Assembly: GCA_020437875.1 (NCBI GenBank)
Contig: JAGQVR010000187.1
Location: forward strand, 1 to 5,642
Source: Flavobacteriales bacterium
GTDB taxonomy: Bacteria; Bacteroidota; Bacteroidia; Flavobacteriales_F; PHOS-HE28
DNA: 5,642 nucleotides
Direction of reading: 5' to 3'
Below the pieces are notes generated by a model. The model did no database searches and was not told where the DNA came from. It worked only from the letters and a program-made list of their open reading frames with translations. Both the position numbers and the translations under genes were made by a program. The stretch's first letter is position 1. Each line of letters opens with the position of its first letter. This document shows, piece after piece, positions 1-5,642 of the stretch.

Positions 1-180
1 GCCGGTGGCAGCGTGGAACCTAATGAGGTGGACGGTGGCCGGGTGGTTTGGGACGGTAGCGTGATCGCCTTCGCATGTTTGGTCAGAGCTGAACGTTGGG
101 TCTGTCCGATCCTGCATGCAGGCATCTGGTCCAAGGAGCAGCGGGAGGGTACTCTGAAGCTTGATTTTGACGCTTGGTAG
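1..180 (+). CDS. C-terminal end of an unrecognised protein (5' partial)
   Basis: Frame 1 is open from the first base to a TAG at 178-180, giving 59 residues. The other two forward frames close at once or within about 65 bases. The peptide has a normal mix of residues, with several Trp and Cys, and ends in KLDFDAW. Codon choice looks like that of the genes downstream, so I read it as the tail of a real gene that starts before the window. Its stop lies inside the first codons of the next gene (TTGGTAG), which suggests the same operon as the membrane protein and the Hsp70. I do not recognise a family. A chance open frame in GC-rich DNA is the main alternative. Confidence 0.55.
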   Translation, partial: AGGSVEPNEVDGGRVVWDGSVIAFACLVRAERWVCPILHAGIWSKEQREGTLKLDFDAW

Positions 181-1853
181 GGCTGCGAACCGATAGCAAG
201 CTCCTGGTCGCATTGGACGAGCTGATGGGGCAAGCCGCGGCGCTGGATGACATCGCTGGGCGGAGCATTGTGGAAAGTGCGCGGGCGCTCCGCCAACGTT
301 TGGACGAACCAAAGGCCACCGTTGATCTGGTCACGTTCATGCCCGATGCGGAGTACCGGGAACAAGTGACGCTCAAGGCCCTTGGACTGGACGAAGGCAC
401 CACCTTCCTGGAGGGGGTGCCTTTCGTGGTAAGGCGACATGCCTTCTCGGCGGTTTCTTCCCACCGTCTCGAGGAATTGCGCCCCCTCTTGGTGGTGTGC
501 CTGCTGGATGGCCCTGAGCAGGCCGAGGCCTTGGACAAATTGGCAGCCCTTTCGAGCGACACCACCTGGTTGATGGTATTGCATGGCGGGGAAGGATTGC
601 CCGGCGGCACGAAGGCTTCCTTGGAAAGCCAGCAGACCGTGGTCGAGGAGATCGGTCCAAACGACCTGGAGCGCATTTCGCTGCCCAGGCGCATGCAGCT
701 GCCCCACTTCCATACCGCCCTGAACCTGTTGCATAACCTGTCGGTCTCCAACGCTCTGGACCGCTTGGAAACGGTGATCGGTCTCGCTTTGGACCAGCAG
801 GAGCGAAGCCTGAAGGCGCGGCGGGCCATGAACCAACAGCAGGTGATCAAGGTACAGGGACGCCGGCAGGGCCATGCCCACGATGCCGCCAGCCAGTTGA
901 AACAACTGCTCGCGCAGCGAATTGCGGAGTTGGAAGCCGGACTTGCCGGTCAGGTGGAGGCACGAGCAAGGCCGCAGACCGGAGCACAAAGCCGCATGGT
1001 GGACGACCTGCTGGAAGACCTTGTGGGATTGACCGAAGTGAAGCGGGCCCGTAACACCATCATGGCCGTTCCGCCACCATTCGAGGAACGGTTCCTGGAC
1101 AAGATCGCCACCAGGCTGAGACAGGATGGGCTCAACGACCTCATCGCCATGCGAGATGCCATGCGCAGTTTGGAGCAGGACATGGCGAAGGCCGCTGAAC
1201 GATGTGAGCTGCCTTCCCCCACCCTCCAGATACAGCTGCTCACGGACCAACCGCTCCAAGAGCTGGTGGCCAATGTGGTACACCTGGAACGCAGGTACGA
1301 GGGTAGCATGGTGCGCAAAGGTTCCTATGAATTCTTCATGGCGATCCGGAAGTACCAGATGATCGTGTTCATGATGCTGAGCACACTGGGACTCTCCCTG
1401 ATGCGTGAACTGCGCTTCATCATGGTCCCGCTGACCCTACTGTTACTCGGATTGGGGGCCGTCTTCGTGGTGCGCTCCATGCGGCGTGAACGTGAAGAAA
1501 GCGGAGAGACCGAACTGAAGAAGGCCCGCGAGATGCTGCGCGGCGAAGCGAGACGTATGCTGGCCGATGTCGCCCGGCAATGGTCGCGACTGCTGAACGA
1601 CCATTTGCGCACGATCCAAAGCACGAACGCGCAGACGATGGACGGCTTCCTGAAGGACCTTGCCCGGAAACAGGCCGAGAACGAGGAGGAAGAGAAACGA
1701 CGCGTGCAACTCCTTGTACAAAAGAACGACCAGCAGGAACGCCGATGTGCCGAGCTCAGGCGCGCACACCAGAATCTGCAGCGCACCTTGGGGCGGCTCC
1801 GGAACGATCTACACCAGACCTTTGCCCGGCAGGCCCGGCACTTGTTCGCATGA
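174..1853 (+). CDS. Membrane-hairpin helical protein, possibly a degenerate dynamin-like protein, partner of Hsp70
   Basis: This encodes 559 residues if translation starts at the TTG at 174. An in-frame TGA at 168-170 rules out a longer form, and the ATG at 225 would give 542 residues. No clear ribosome binding site decides between them; I kept TTG because residues 1-17 look coding and overlap the upstream stop. Residues about 46-170 look alpha/beta, with hydrophobic strands such as LLVVCLLDG (105-113) and TTWLMVLHGG (130-139). Residues about 195-390 are mostly charged helix. Two hydrophobic segments follow at about 395-410 and 416-433 with a short RELR turn, forming a membrane hairpin. Residues 434-559 are a charged coiled coil. 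This order resembles bacterial dynamin-like proteins (G domain, stalk, membrane paddle, returning stalk), but no GxxxxGKS P-loop is present. If related, it is a pseudo-GTPase; that link is inference. The stop overlaps the Hsp70 start by four bases, so the two products are probably made together. Confidence 0.8.
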   Translation: MVGLRTDSKLLVALDELMGQAAALDDIAGRSIVESARALRQRLDEPKATVDLVTFMPDAEYREQVTLKALGLDEGTTFLEGVPFVVRRHAFSAVSSHRLEELRPLLVVCLLDGPEQAEALDKLAALSSDTTWLMVLHGGEGLPGGTKASLESQQTVVEEIGPNDLERISLPRRMQLPHFHTALNLLHNLSVSNALDRLETVIGLALDQQERSLKARRAMNQQQVIKVQGRRQGHAHDAASQLKQLLAQRIAELEAGLAGQVEARARPQTGAQSRMVDDLLEDLVGLTEVKRARNTIMAVPPPFEERFLDKIATRLRQDGLNDLIAMRDAMRSLEQDMAKAAERCELPSPTLQIQLLTDQPLQELVANVVHLERRYEGSMVRKGSYEFFMAIRKYQMIVFMMLSTLGLSLMRELRFIMVPLTLLLLGLGAVFVVRSMRREREESGETELKKAREMLRGEARRMLADVARQWSRLLNDHLRTIQSTNAQTMDGFLKDLARKQAENEEEEKRRVQLLVQKNDQQERRCAELRRAHQNLQRTLGRLRNDLHQTFARQARHLFA

Positions 1854-3370
1854 AGACAGGGATCGACCTTGGAACGACCTACTCCTTGATCGCCAGACTG
1901 CAGCAGGATGGCACCCCCACCCTGCTGCCGGACAGCTCGTTCCGGGAGGTCTACAGCACCCCGAGCGCGATCTACCTGAACGACCGGAATGCGGCGGTAG
2001 GCTACCTTGTGGAGGCCCTGCTGGAGGAGAACCCGGAACTCCCCGTGCTCAGGTTCTTCAAACGGAACTTCGGTGCGCCGAACCCGATCTTCCTGGACCG
2101 GGCCGGCATGGCCTGGCACGCCGAAACACTGGCCGCGCTGGTTCTCAAGAAGCTGCGCTTCGATGCTGAAAGCTATGCAGGGCGTGCCATGGAAGGAGCC
2201 GTGGTCACGGTGCCGGCACACTTCCATGATCGGCAACGAAAGGCCGTGCTCAACGCCGCTGCCCTGGCCGAGCTGCCCGTGCTGGGCCTGGTGGAGGAGC
2301 CCGTGGCCGCAGCGCTGCACTACGGCGTTTCCAACACCTGCAAGGATGAGGTCTTGATGGTCTACGACCTGGGTGGCGGTACGTTCGATGTCACCCTGCT
2401 CAGCATGGACGAACGGGGTGTTTACGTGCTGGCCAAGGACGGCATCACCGAGCTGGGCGGTAAGGAGTTCGATGAAGCCATTGCCGCCATGGTGTTGGAG
2501 CAGTTCCGGAACACCCACGGTTCGCCGCTCCCCATGAACGGCCTTACCAGCCTGCAGTTGCGGCGCATCAGCGAGGAGATCAAGATCGAGCTGAGCATCC
2601 CCAACAAGAGCTTCCTGAAAAAGACGGTGCTCATTGGCAGTCACGCCTTTGAAGTGGTGGTGTACCGCAAGGACTTCGAGGCTGCGATACGCCACATGAT
2701 CGAGCAGACCATTGAAGTGAGCATGCGCTGCCTGGATGGTGCCGGGCTGCGCGAAGCCGACATCGGTAAACTGATGCTGGTGGGCGGCAGCAGCATGGTG
2801 CCTTCCATCGGCCAGCGCTTGGGACAGGTCTTCAGCGACAGCCGCCAGAGGATCTTCCACCACGAACCCCTGAAGGCCGTGGCCTACGGTGCCGCGGTCC
2901 ATGCGGCCCAACTGAGCGGCGAAGCCGAGGCCTACGAAATCCCTCCCGAGTTTCGCGGCGTGACCGGACACCACATCGGCATACAGACCATCAACCCGCA
3001 GACGGGCCGCATGGAGGTGGACCGCCTGATCGCCAAGAACATGCCGTTGCCCGCACAGGCCACGCGCACGTTCTACACCAGCAGCGCCACGCAGACCAAG
3101 ATCCGCTTGCAGGTGGTGCAGTACCACGACCCCAAGAGTGAACTTACGCCTGTAGGCGAACTGGTGATCGGCCCCCTGGCCAACCCCGCACTGAACTACC
3201 CGGTGGAGGTGACCGTGGAGAACACTACCGACGGCACCATCCGCGTGCGGGCGTACGACCCCAACACCGGTGTGGAGCTTGAGCAGGAGTTTGGCGCCTC
3301 AGGCGATGGCGGCGCCAGCCTGGTGCTACAGCGGAACCTGGTGAGAAGCACGTTCATCAATCATTTGTAG
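1850..3370 (+). CDS. Short Hsp70/DnaK-family chaperone ATPase without lid domain
   Basis: The product has 506 residues, against about 640 for DnaK. It would bind and hydrolyse ATP to drive client or partner binding in the cytoplasm; there is no signal peptide. The phosphate-1 loop GIDLGTTYS is at 4-12, a lysine matching DnaK Lys70 at K71 (FFKRNFG), VPAHF at 121-125, EEPVAAALHYG from 149, the phosphate-2 motif YDLGGGTFD at 172-180, and the adenosine motif LVGGSSMVPS at 310-319. The ATPase domain therefore looks functional. Residues about 370-490 are beta-rich and resemble a reduced substrate-binding beta domain, but there is no clear DVLLLDV-type linker and no helical lid. ATG at 1850 is the start, because it begins exactly at the phosphate-1 motif and forms an ATGA overlap with the upstream gene. 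An open extension back to 1580 only shadows that gene. The client is unknown; the coupled membrane protein is the best candidate partner. Confidence 0.95.
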   Translation: MKTGIDLGTTYSLIARLQQDGTPTLLPDSSFREVYSTPSAIYLNDRNAAVGYLVEALLEENPELPVLRFFKRNFGAPNPIFLDRAGMAWHAETLAALVLKKLRFDAESYAGRAMEGAVVTVPAHFHDRQRKAVLNAAALAELPVLGLVEEPVAAALHYGVSNTCKDEVLMVYDLGGGTFDVTLLSMDERGVYVLAKDGITELGGKEFDEAIAAMVLEQFRNTHGSPLPMNGLTSLQLRRISEEIKIELSIPNKSFLKKTVLIGSHAFEVVVYRKDFEAAIRHMIEQTIEVSMRCLDGAGLREADIGKLMLVGGSSMVPSIGQRLGQVFSDSRQRIFHHEPLKAVAYGAAVHAAQLSGEAEAYEIPPEFRGVTGHHIGIQTINPQTGRMEVDRLIAKNMPLPAQATRTFYTSSATQTKIRLQVVQYHDPKSELTPVGELVIGPLANPALNYPVEVTVENTTDGTIRVRAYDPNTGVELEQEFGASGDGGASLVLQRNLVRSTFINHL

Positions 3371-3407
3371 GAAGAAGCCGGGCCAACATGGCGGGCCCGA
3401 GCCTTCC
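3370..3407 (+). terminator. Imperfect hairpin immediately after the Hsp70 stop
   Basis: GGAAG (3370-3374) pairs with CTTCC (3403-3407), GC (3377-3378) with GC (3401-3402), and CGGGCC (3379-3384) with GGCCCG (3394-3399). Small bulges and a nine-base loop complete a 13-pair structure. It starts on the last base of the Hsp70 stop codon. No U-tract follows, so it may be a transcript-end or 3'-stabilising hairpin rather than a classic intrinsic terminator. Confidence 0.35.
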
Positions 3408-3456
3408 GCCTGCGCGTACCAGCCCGGGTCCACCTTTTCATGTTCGTTCTGCCCCG

Positions 3457-3480
3457 AGCGAAGCCGTATGCGGCTTTGTT
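3457..3480 (+). terminator. GC-rich stem-loop between the converging genes
   Basis: AAGCCG (3461-3466) pairs with CGGCTT (3471-3476) around a TATG loop. The stem extends outward to 3457 and 3480, including G-U pairs when read on the plus strand. The 3' arm is T-rich (CTTTGTT), but no U-run follows. It lies 87 bases after the Hsp70 stop and about 65 bases beyond the end of the SUMF1 remnant on the other strand, so it could mark the end of either transcript. The rest of 3371-3546 shows no gene or other structure I can support. Confidence 0.35.
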
Positions 3481-3546
3481 GAACAACTCGGCCGCATGAT
3501 CGGCGGATGGCATCGAAGCTTGGCAAAAAATCCGATGGTGAAAGGG

Positions 3547-3930
3547 TTAGAGAACCAAGTATTTTTCGGTCCTGGCAAGCCGGAACCCGAAGTTGAGGCT
3601 CCGGAGGCCAGGGGTGAGCCTGCTGCGGTCGGCGAGGCGACTGCTACCGGGGGAGTTGTCCCAGGAGCCGCCACGCACCACGCGATATTGTCCACTGGAA
3701 GGGCCTTGAGGATCGCGCTGAGGGCTGTTGTCGTAGTACTTCTCCCCGTACCAGTCCTGGAACCATTCCCACATGTTGCAGCTCATGTCGTACTAGCCCA
3801 ATTCGCTCTGGGCCTTCTGGCCTACCGGGTGGATCCTGCCACCACTGTTGCCGGTATACTACGCCATACTGCAAATGTCGTTGTTCCCGGCGTACTTCGC
3901 CCCACGGTTCTGCTTGCTACCTCGCGCCGT
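3547..3930 (-). pseudogene. Decayed 3' half of a second SUMF1/FGE-sulfatase domain gene
   Basis: On the minus strand, one frame from about 3930 down to the TAA at 3547-3549 reads as a SUMF1 C-terminal half. It runs in order through ARGS, KYAGNN, YTGNSGG, HPVGQKA, SELG, YDMS, NMWEWFQDWYG, DPQGPSSGQYRVVRGGSW and GFRLAR. It carries TAG at 3859-3861, where the family usually has Trp (MA-stop-YTGN), and TAG at 3793-3795, where it has Leu (ELG-stop-YDM). The Gly of the YDMSGN motif is Cys. An in-frame TAA sits just upstream at 3937-3939, and the first half of the domain is missing. A 79-residue open stretch from the ATG at 3786 could be called as a short gene, but it cannot fold as a whole domain. 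The codons are GC-rich, unlike the adjacent intact SUMF1 domain. TAG also ends genes in this window, so stop-codon reassignment is unlikely. Confidence 0.85.
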
Positions 3931-3957
3931 ACGCAATTAACATAGTAGAATGCTTCA

Positions 3958-3996
3958 ATTAGCACCGCTAATCTACACCTTCACAGTACCGAAGGT
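3958..3996 (-). terminator. Two tandem stem-loops downstream of the SUMF1 gene
   Basis: Read on the minus strand, ACCTTC and GAAGGT (3991-3996 and 3977-3982) form a six-pair stem with an eight-base loop. Next come ATTAGC and GCTAAT (3967-3972 and 3958-3963) with a three-base loop. They lie 46-84 bases past the stop of the 454-residue gene, in AT-rich non-coding DNA (3940-4041), and could end its transcript. Neither is followed by a clear U-run. Confidence 0.3.
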
Positions 3997-4041
3997 AAAG
4001 TATCAAATTATTCTCTTTCAATAAAGACCATATACAACATT

Positions 4042-5406
4042 CTAACGAGCAAGTCGAAATCCTTGACCAAACTTTAGTCTAGTTTCACCTAATAATGTGC
4101 CATGTTGTCCCATTGACCGGTGATATACCGTGCATTGAAAATCATGTGAAGAGAAACTCCCCCCTCGTGTCACTCTCCTGTCAAATACGTTTCCATCACC
4201 TTGTGGACCTGCCGGATTATCGACCGGGCTATAGCCATAATAATCCGATGCAAACCAATCAGCACACCATTCCCAAGCGTTGCCCGACATATCGTATAAT
4301 CCCAGTTCATTAGGAGCTTTTGAGCCAACAGGGCATATACCACTTCTTCCTGGTTGGCTCAATTCTCTGTCACTTTTCTTCCTATTATTAAAACACGCAA
4401 CCCGGCTTATGCTATTACTACCAGCGTATTTCGTTCCATTCGTCAGATTCCCTCCTCTCGCCGCGAATTCCCATTCAGCCTCAGTTGGCAAACGGAAATT
4501 CAATCCAGTAGATTCGTTCAATTTGTTAATAAAATCAACTGCCGCCTCCCATGAAACATTAATAATTGGACACTTTGCACATTTTTCAAAGGTAGGATTA
4601 CTACCCATGACAATCTCCCACAATTCCTGTGTCACTTCATATTTGCTTAACCAAAAGGTGTCAACGATCACCTCATGCACTGGTCTATCATTGTTATAAT
4701 AACTGCACTCGTACTTCTTTTCCGAAGCACATCCCATCATGAAGGCCCCTCCATCCACTCTGACCATATCATCTTCCAATTTGGGAATCACAGACTTAAT
4801 ACGCTCAGCACGTGCCATTTTCTCTTGTTTATCACGCTCTGAATTCAAGGCCTCAGCGAGTTGTATACGCTCTTTGTGCAACAAGGCTTCTTTGCGCTCC
4901 GTCTCTGCTTTGCGCTCGGCCTCGGCCTTGCGTTCTGCTGCTGCCCGGCTCTCGGCCTCCCTCCTTCGCTGTGCTTCTGCCTTGCGCACTTCTTCCGCTT
5001 TGCGTTCTGCCTCCTCTTTGCGCGTCACTACCGCTTCACGCTCAAGGGCGATAGGCTCCAGCTCGATCTCGAGTAACATTTCCGTGCCCGCCTCACCCGT
5101 GTTATAAACTTGCTTCAACTGGTCTGCCTCTTGCGCAGTGCTCTCCGCACGGAAGAGGTACTCGGTGCGCGGCTTCAACACCACCCGCAACACGCGTTCC
5201 GCATCCGCAGTGCCCTTCAATTCGCCATCCACATAGAACCTGCACGGCAGGTCGCAGATCACCTTCAACACGGCCGTATTGGCCGGTGCCGGCGTGGCTG
5301 GCTTGGGGGCGGCTGGCTTGGGTGCAGGCCTTGGCTGGTTGGGGTTGATCTGCGCGGTGGCGCCAACGCCAAGTACCAGCAGCAGAGGAAGTAGGACCTG
5401 ACGCAT
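4042..5406 (-). CDS. Exported SUMF1-domain protein with PEGA-like region and coiled-coil stalk
   Basis: The product has 454 residues. Residues 1-18 form a signal peptide (LLPLLLVLGVGATA) with probable cleavage before Q19, so it acts outside the cytoplasm. Residues 19-44 are a Pro/Ala/Lys linker. Residues 45-118 look like a PEGA-type beta domain (LKVICDLPCRFYVDGELKG). Residues 121-205 are a charged coiled coil rich in AERKAE units. Residues 209-454 are a full SUMF1 (FGE-sulfatase, C-type-lectin-like) domain with VDGGAFMMG, VTQELWE, NVSWEAA, FRLPTEAEWEFAARGG, ELGLYDMSGNAWEW, TRGGSF and GFRLAR. Ten cysteines, including C276-A-K-C279, would suit disulfides. The copper-binding cysteine pair of true formylglycine-generating enzymes is not evident, so a binding or scaffold role is more likely than catalysis. 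The ATG at 5406 precedes the signal peptide directly; no ribosome binding site is visible. Codons from about 4800 to the end are AT-rich, unlike the 5' half. ychF lies 130 bases upstream on the same strand. Confidence 0.9.
   Translation of the reverse strand: MRQVLLPLLLVLGVGATAQINPNQPRPAPKPAAPKPATPAPANTAVLKVICDLPCRFYVDGELKGTADAERVLRVVLKPRTEYLFRAESTAQEADQLKQVYNTGEAGTEMLLEIELEPIALEREAVVTRKEEAERKAEEVRKAEAQRRREAESRAAAERKAEAERKAETERKEALLHKERIQLAEALNSERDKQEKMARAERIKSVIPKLEDDMVRVDGGAFMMGCASEKKYECSYYNNDRPVHEVIVDTFWLSKYEVTQELWEIVMGSNPTFEKCAKCPIINVSWEAAVDFINKLNESTGLNFRLPTEAEWEFAARGGNLTNGTKYAGSNSISRVACFNNRKKSDRELSQPGRSGICPVGSKAPNELGLYDMSGNAWEWCADWFASDYYGYSPVDNPAGPQGDGNVFDRRVTRGGSFSSHDFQCTVYHRSMGQHGTLLGETRLKFGQGFRLAR
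4792..5046 (-). repeat. In-gene degenerate repeats encoding the AERKAE coiled coil
   Basis: Residues 121-205 of the SUMF1 protein contain repeated AERKAE, RKAEAE and related units. At DNA level, the plus strand shows recurring TTGCG(T/C)TC and CTCGGCCT words between about 4880 and 5030. Such stretches expand and shrink by slippage and would change stalk length. Confidence 0.6.
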
Positions 5407-5424
5407 GCAGCGAAAATAACAGGT

Positions 5425-5445
5425 GTAGCCTACTCCGTATGCTAC
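5425..5445. promoter_or_regulatory. Inverted repeat upstream of the SUMF1 gene
   Basis: GTAGC (5425-5429) and GCTAC (5441-5445) flank an inner TAC/GTA pair (5431-5433 and 5437-5439), with one mismatch and a TCC loop. The centre lies about 29 bases before the ATG. It could be an operator or a 5' leader hairpin. No convincing Bacteroidota promoter boxes (TTTG and TAnnTTTG) were found around it, so its role is open. Confidence 0.25.
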
Positions 5446-5536
5446 GTCGAGGATCGAACTGGACCTTGGGATAGGTGAACGGCAGCGAAGCCTAGGCTGG
5501 AGATACTCCGGATCGGCCTGCGGTCGGGATCCCGAA

Positions 5537-5642
5537 CTACACGTTGAAGAGGAAGTGCATCACGTCGCCGTCCTGCACCACGTAGTCCTTGCCCTCCACA
5601 CGCAGCTTGCCGGCGGCGCGGCAGGCGGCCTCGCTGCCCAGC
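5537..5642 (-). CDS. ychF: YchF ATPase, C-terminal end (5' partial)
   Basis: The minus strand is open from the window edge to the TAG at 5537-5539. The 34 readable residues end in KDYVVQDGDVMHFLFNV, preceded by GSEAACRAAGKLRVEG. This is the characteristic end of YchF/OLA1 (compare VKDGDVMHFRFNV), which lies in the C-terminal TGS domain. YchF is an Obg-related P-loop protein that prefers ATP and binds ribosomes. Only this tail is inside the window, so the P-loop cannot be checked. It is a conserved housekeeping gene and suggests that this flank is chromosomal core. The 130 bases between it and the SUMF1 gene hold only short palindromes. Confidence 0.93.
   Translation of the reverse strand, partial: LGSEAACRAAGKLRVEGKDYVVQDGDVMHFLFNV

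Noticed and set aside
168..180. A frameshift joining the upstream frame to the membrane protein as one gene
   Set aside because: Stops at 168-170 and 178-180 in the two frames look like a normal operon junction, and nothing in the sequence shows homology running across it.
1580..1849. N-terminal extension of the Hsp70 frame by 90 residues
   Set aside because: It lies wholly inside the upstream gene in another frame, and the Hsp70 phosphate-1 motif begins three residues after the ATG at 1850.
1325..3127. A 600-codon open frame on the minus strand across the membrane protein and Hsp70 genes
   Set aside because: It is antisense to two well-supported genes. Its His/Gln/Ala/Leu-rich product has no recognisable motif and fits the codon shadow expected in GC-rich coding DNA.
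3793..3861. TAG recoded as a sense codon in the SUMF1 remnant
   Set aside because: TAG serves as the end codon of the Hsp70, the 454-residue SUMF1 gene and ychF in this window, and the remnant also lacks its 5' half.
3388..3945. A 185-codon plus-strand open frame
   Set aside because: It is the reverse of the SUMF1 remnant, whose family motifs are clear on the minus strand. The plus-strand product resembles nothing known.
3930..4044. Integron attC site flanking the AT-rich SUMF1 segment
   Set aside because: GTTAGAA and GTTAATT on the minus strand do not match the GTTRRRY core, no paired RYYYAAC site fits, and the gene's 5' half is not part of the AT-rich block.
4739..5107. Plus-strand Ser/Ala/Leu-rich open frame
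   Set aside because: It is the antisense of the charged coiled coil of the SUMF1 protein; its repetitiveness comes from the AERKAE codons.
5411..5418. TATTTTCG on the minus strand as a Bacteroidota -7 promoter box giving a leaderless SUMF1 mRNA
   Set aside because: It differs from TAnnTTTG and no TTTG -33 element is found at the right distance.

Overview
The window looks like a chromosomal piece of a fairly GC-rich member of the Bacteroidota. This is inferred from an N-terminal signal peptide ending in ATA-Q, a secreted protein joining a PEGA-like region, a coiled coil and a SUMF1 domain, and the lack of convincing Shine-Dalgarno sequences. The species cannot be fixed from the sequence. Most of the window is GC-rich, but about 3,937-4,800 is clearly AT-rich.

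Plus strand, left part: an operon-like run of three reading frames. First comes the tail of an unrecognised gene (1-180). Then a roughly 559-residue protein with an alpha/beta-like N-terminal part, long helical stretches and a two-segment hydrophobic hairpin (174-1853). Last is a short Hsp70/DnaK-family ATPase of 506 residues (1850-3370). The junctions overlap (TTGGTAG and ATGA), so the three are probably co-transcribed and translationally coupled. The ATPase part of the Hsp70 looks intact, but the helical lid and the canonical hydrophobic linker are missing. The pair suggests a cytoplasmic Hsp70 working with a membrane-anchored, possibly dynamin-like, helical partner. That role is inference.

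Minus strand, right part: the end of ychF lies at the window edge (5537-5642). After a 130-base gap comes a 454-residue exported protein (4042-5406) with a signal peptide, Pro/Ala linker, PEGA-like region, charged coiled coil and complete SUMF1 (FGE-sulfatase fold) domain. Downstream of it on the same strand is the decayed 3' half of a second SUMF1 gene (3547-3930), broken by two in-frame TAG codons and with no 5' end.

The most striking feature is the composition. The SUMF1-coding half of the intact gene and its 3' flank are AT-rich, while the 5' half of that gene and the downstream remnant are GC-rich. The remnant's homology stops where the AT-rich block begins. This fits replacement or insertion of a foreign SUMF1 module that displaced the original 3' end, which then decayed. 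The Hsp70 operon and the SUMF1 genes converge, with hairpins between them that may end transcripts.
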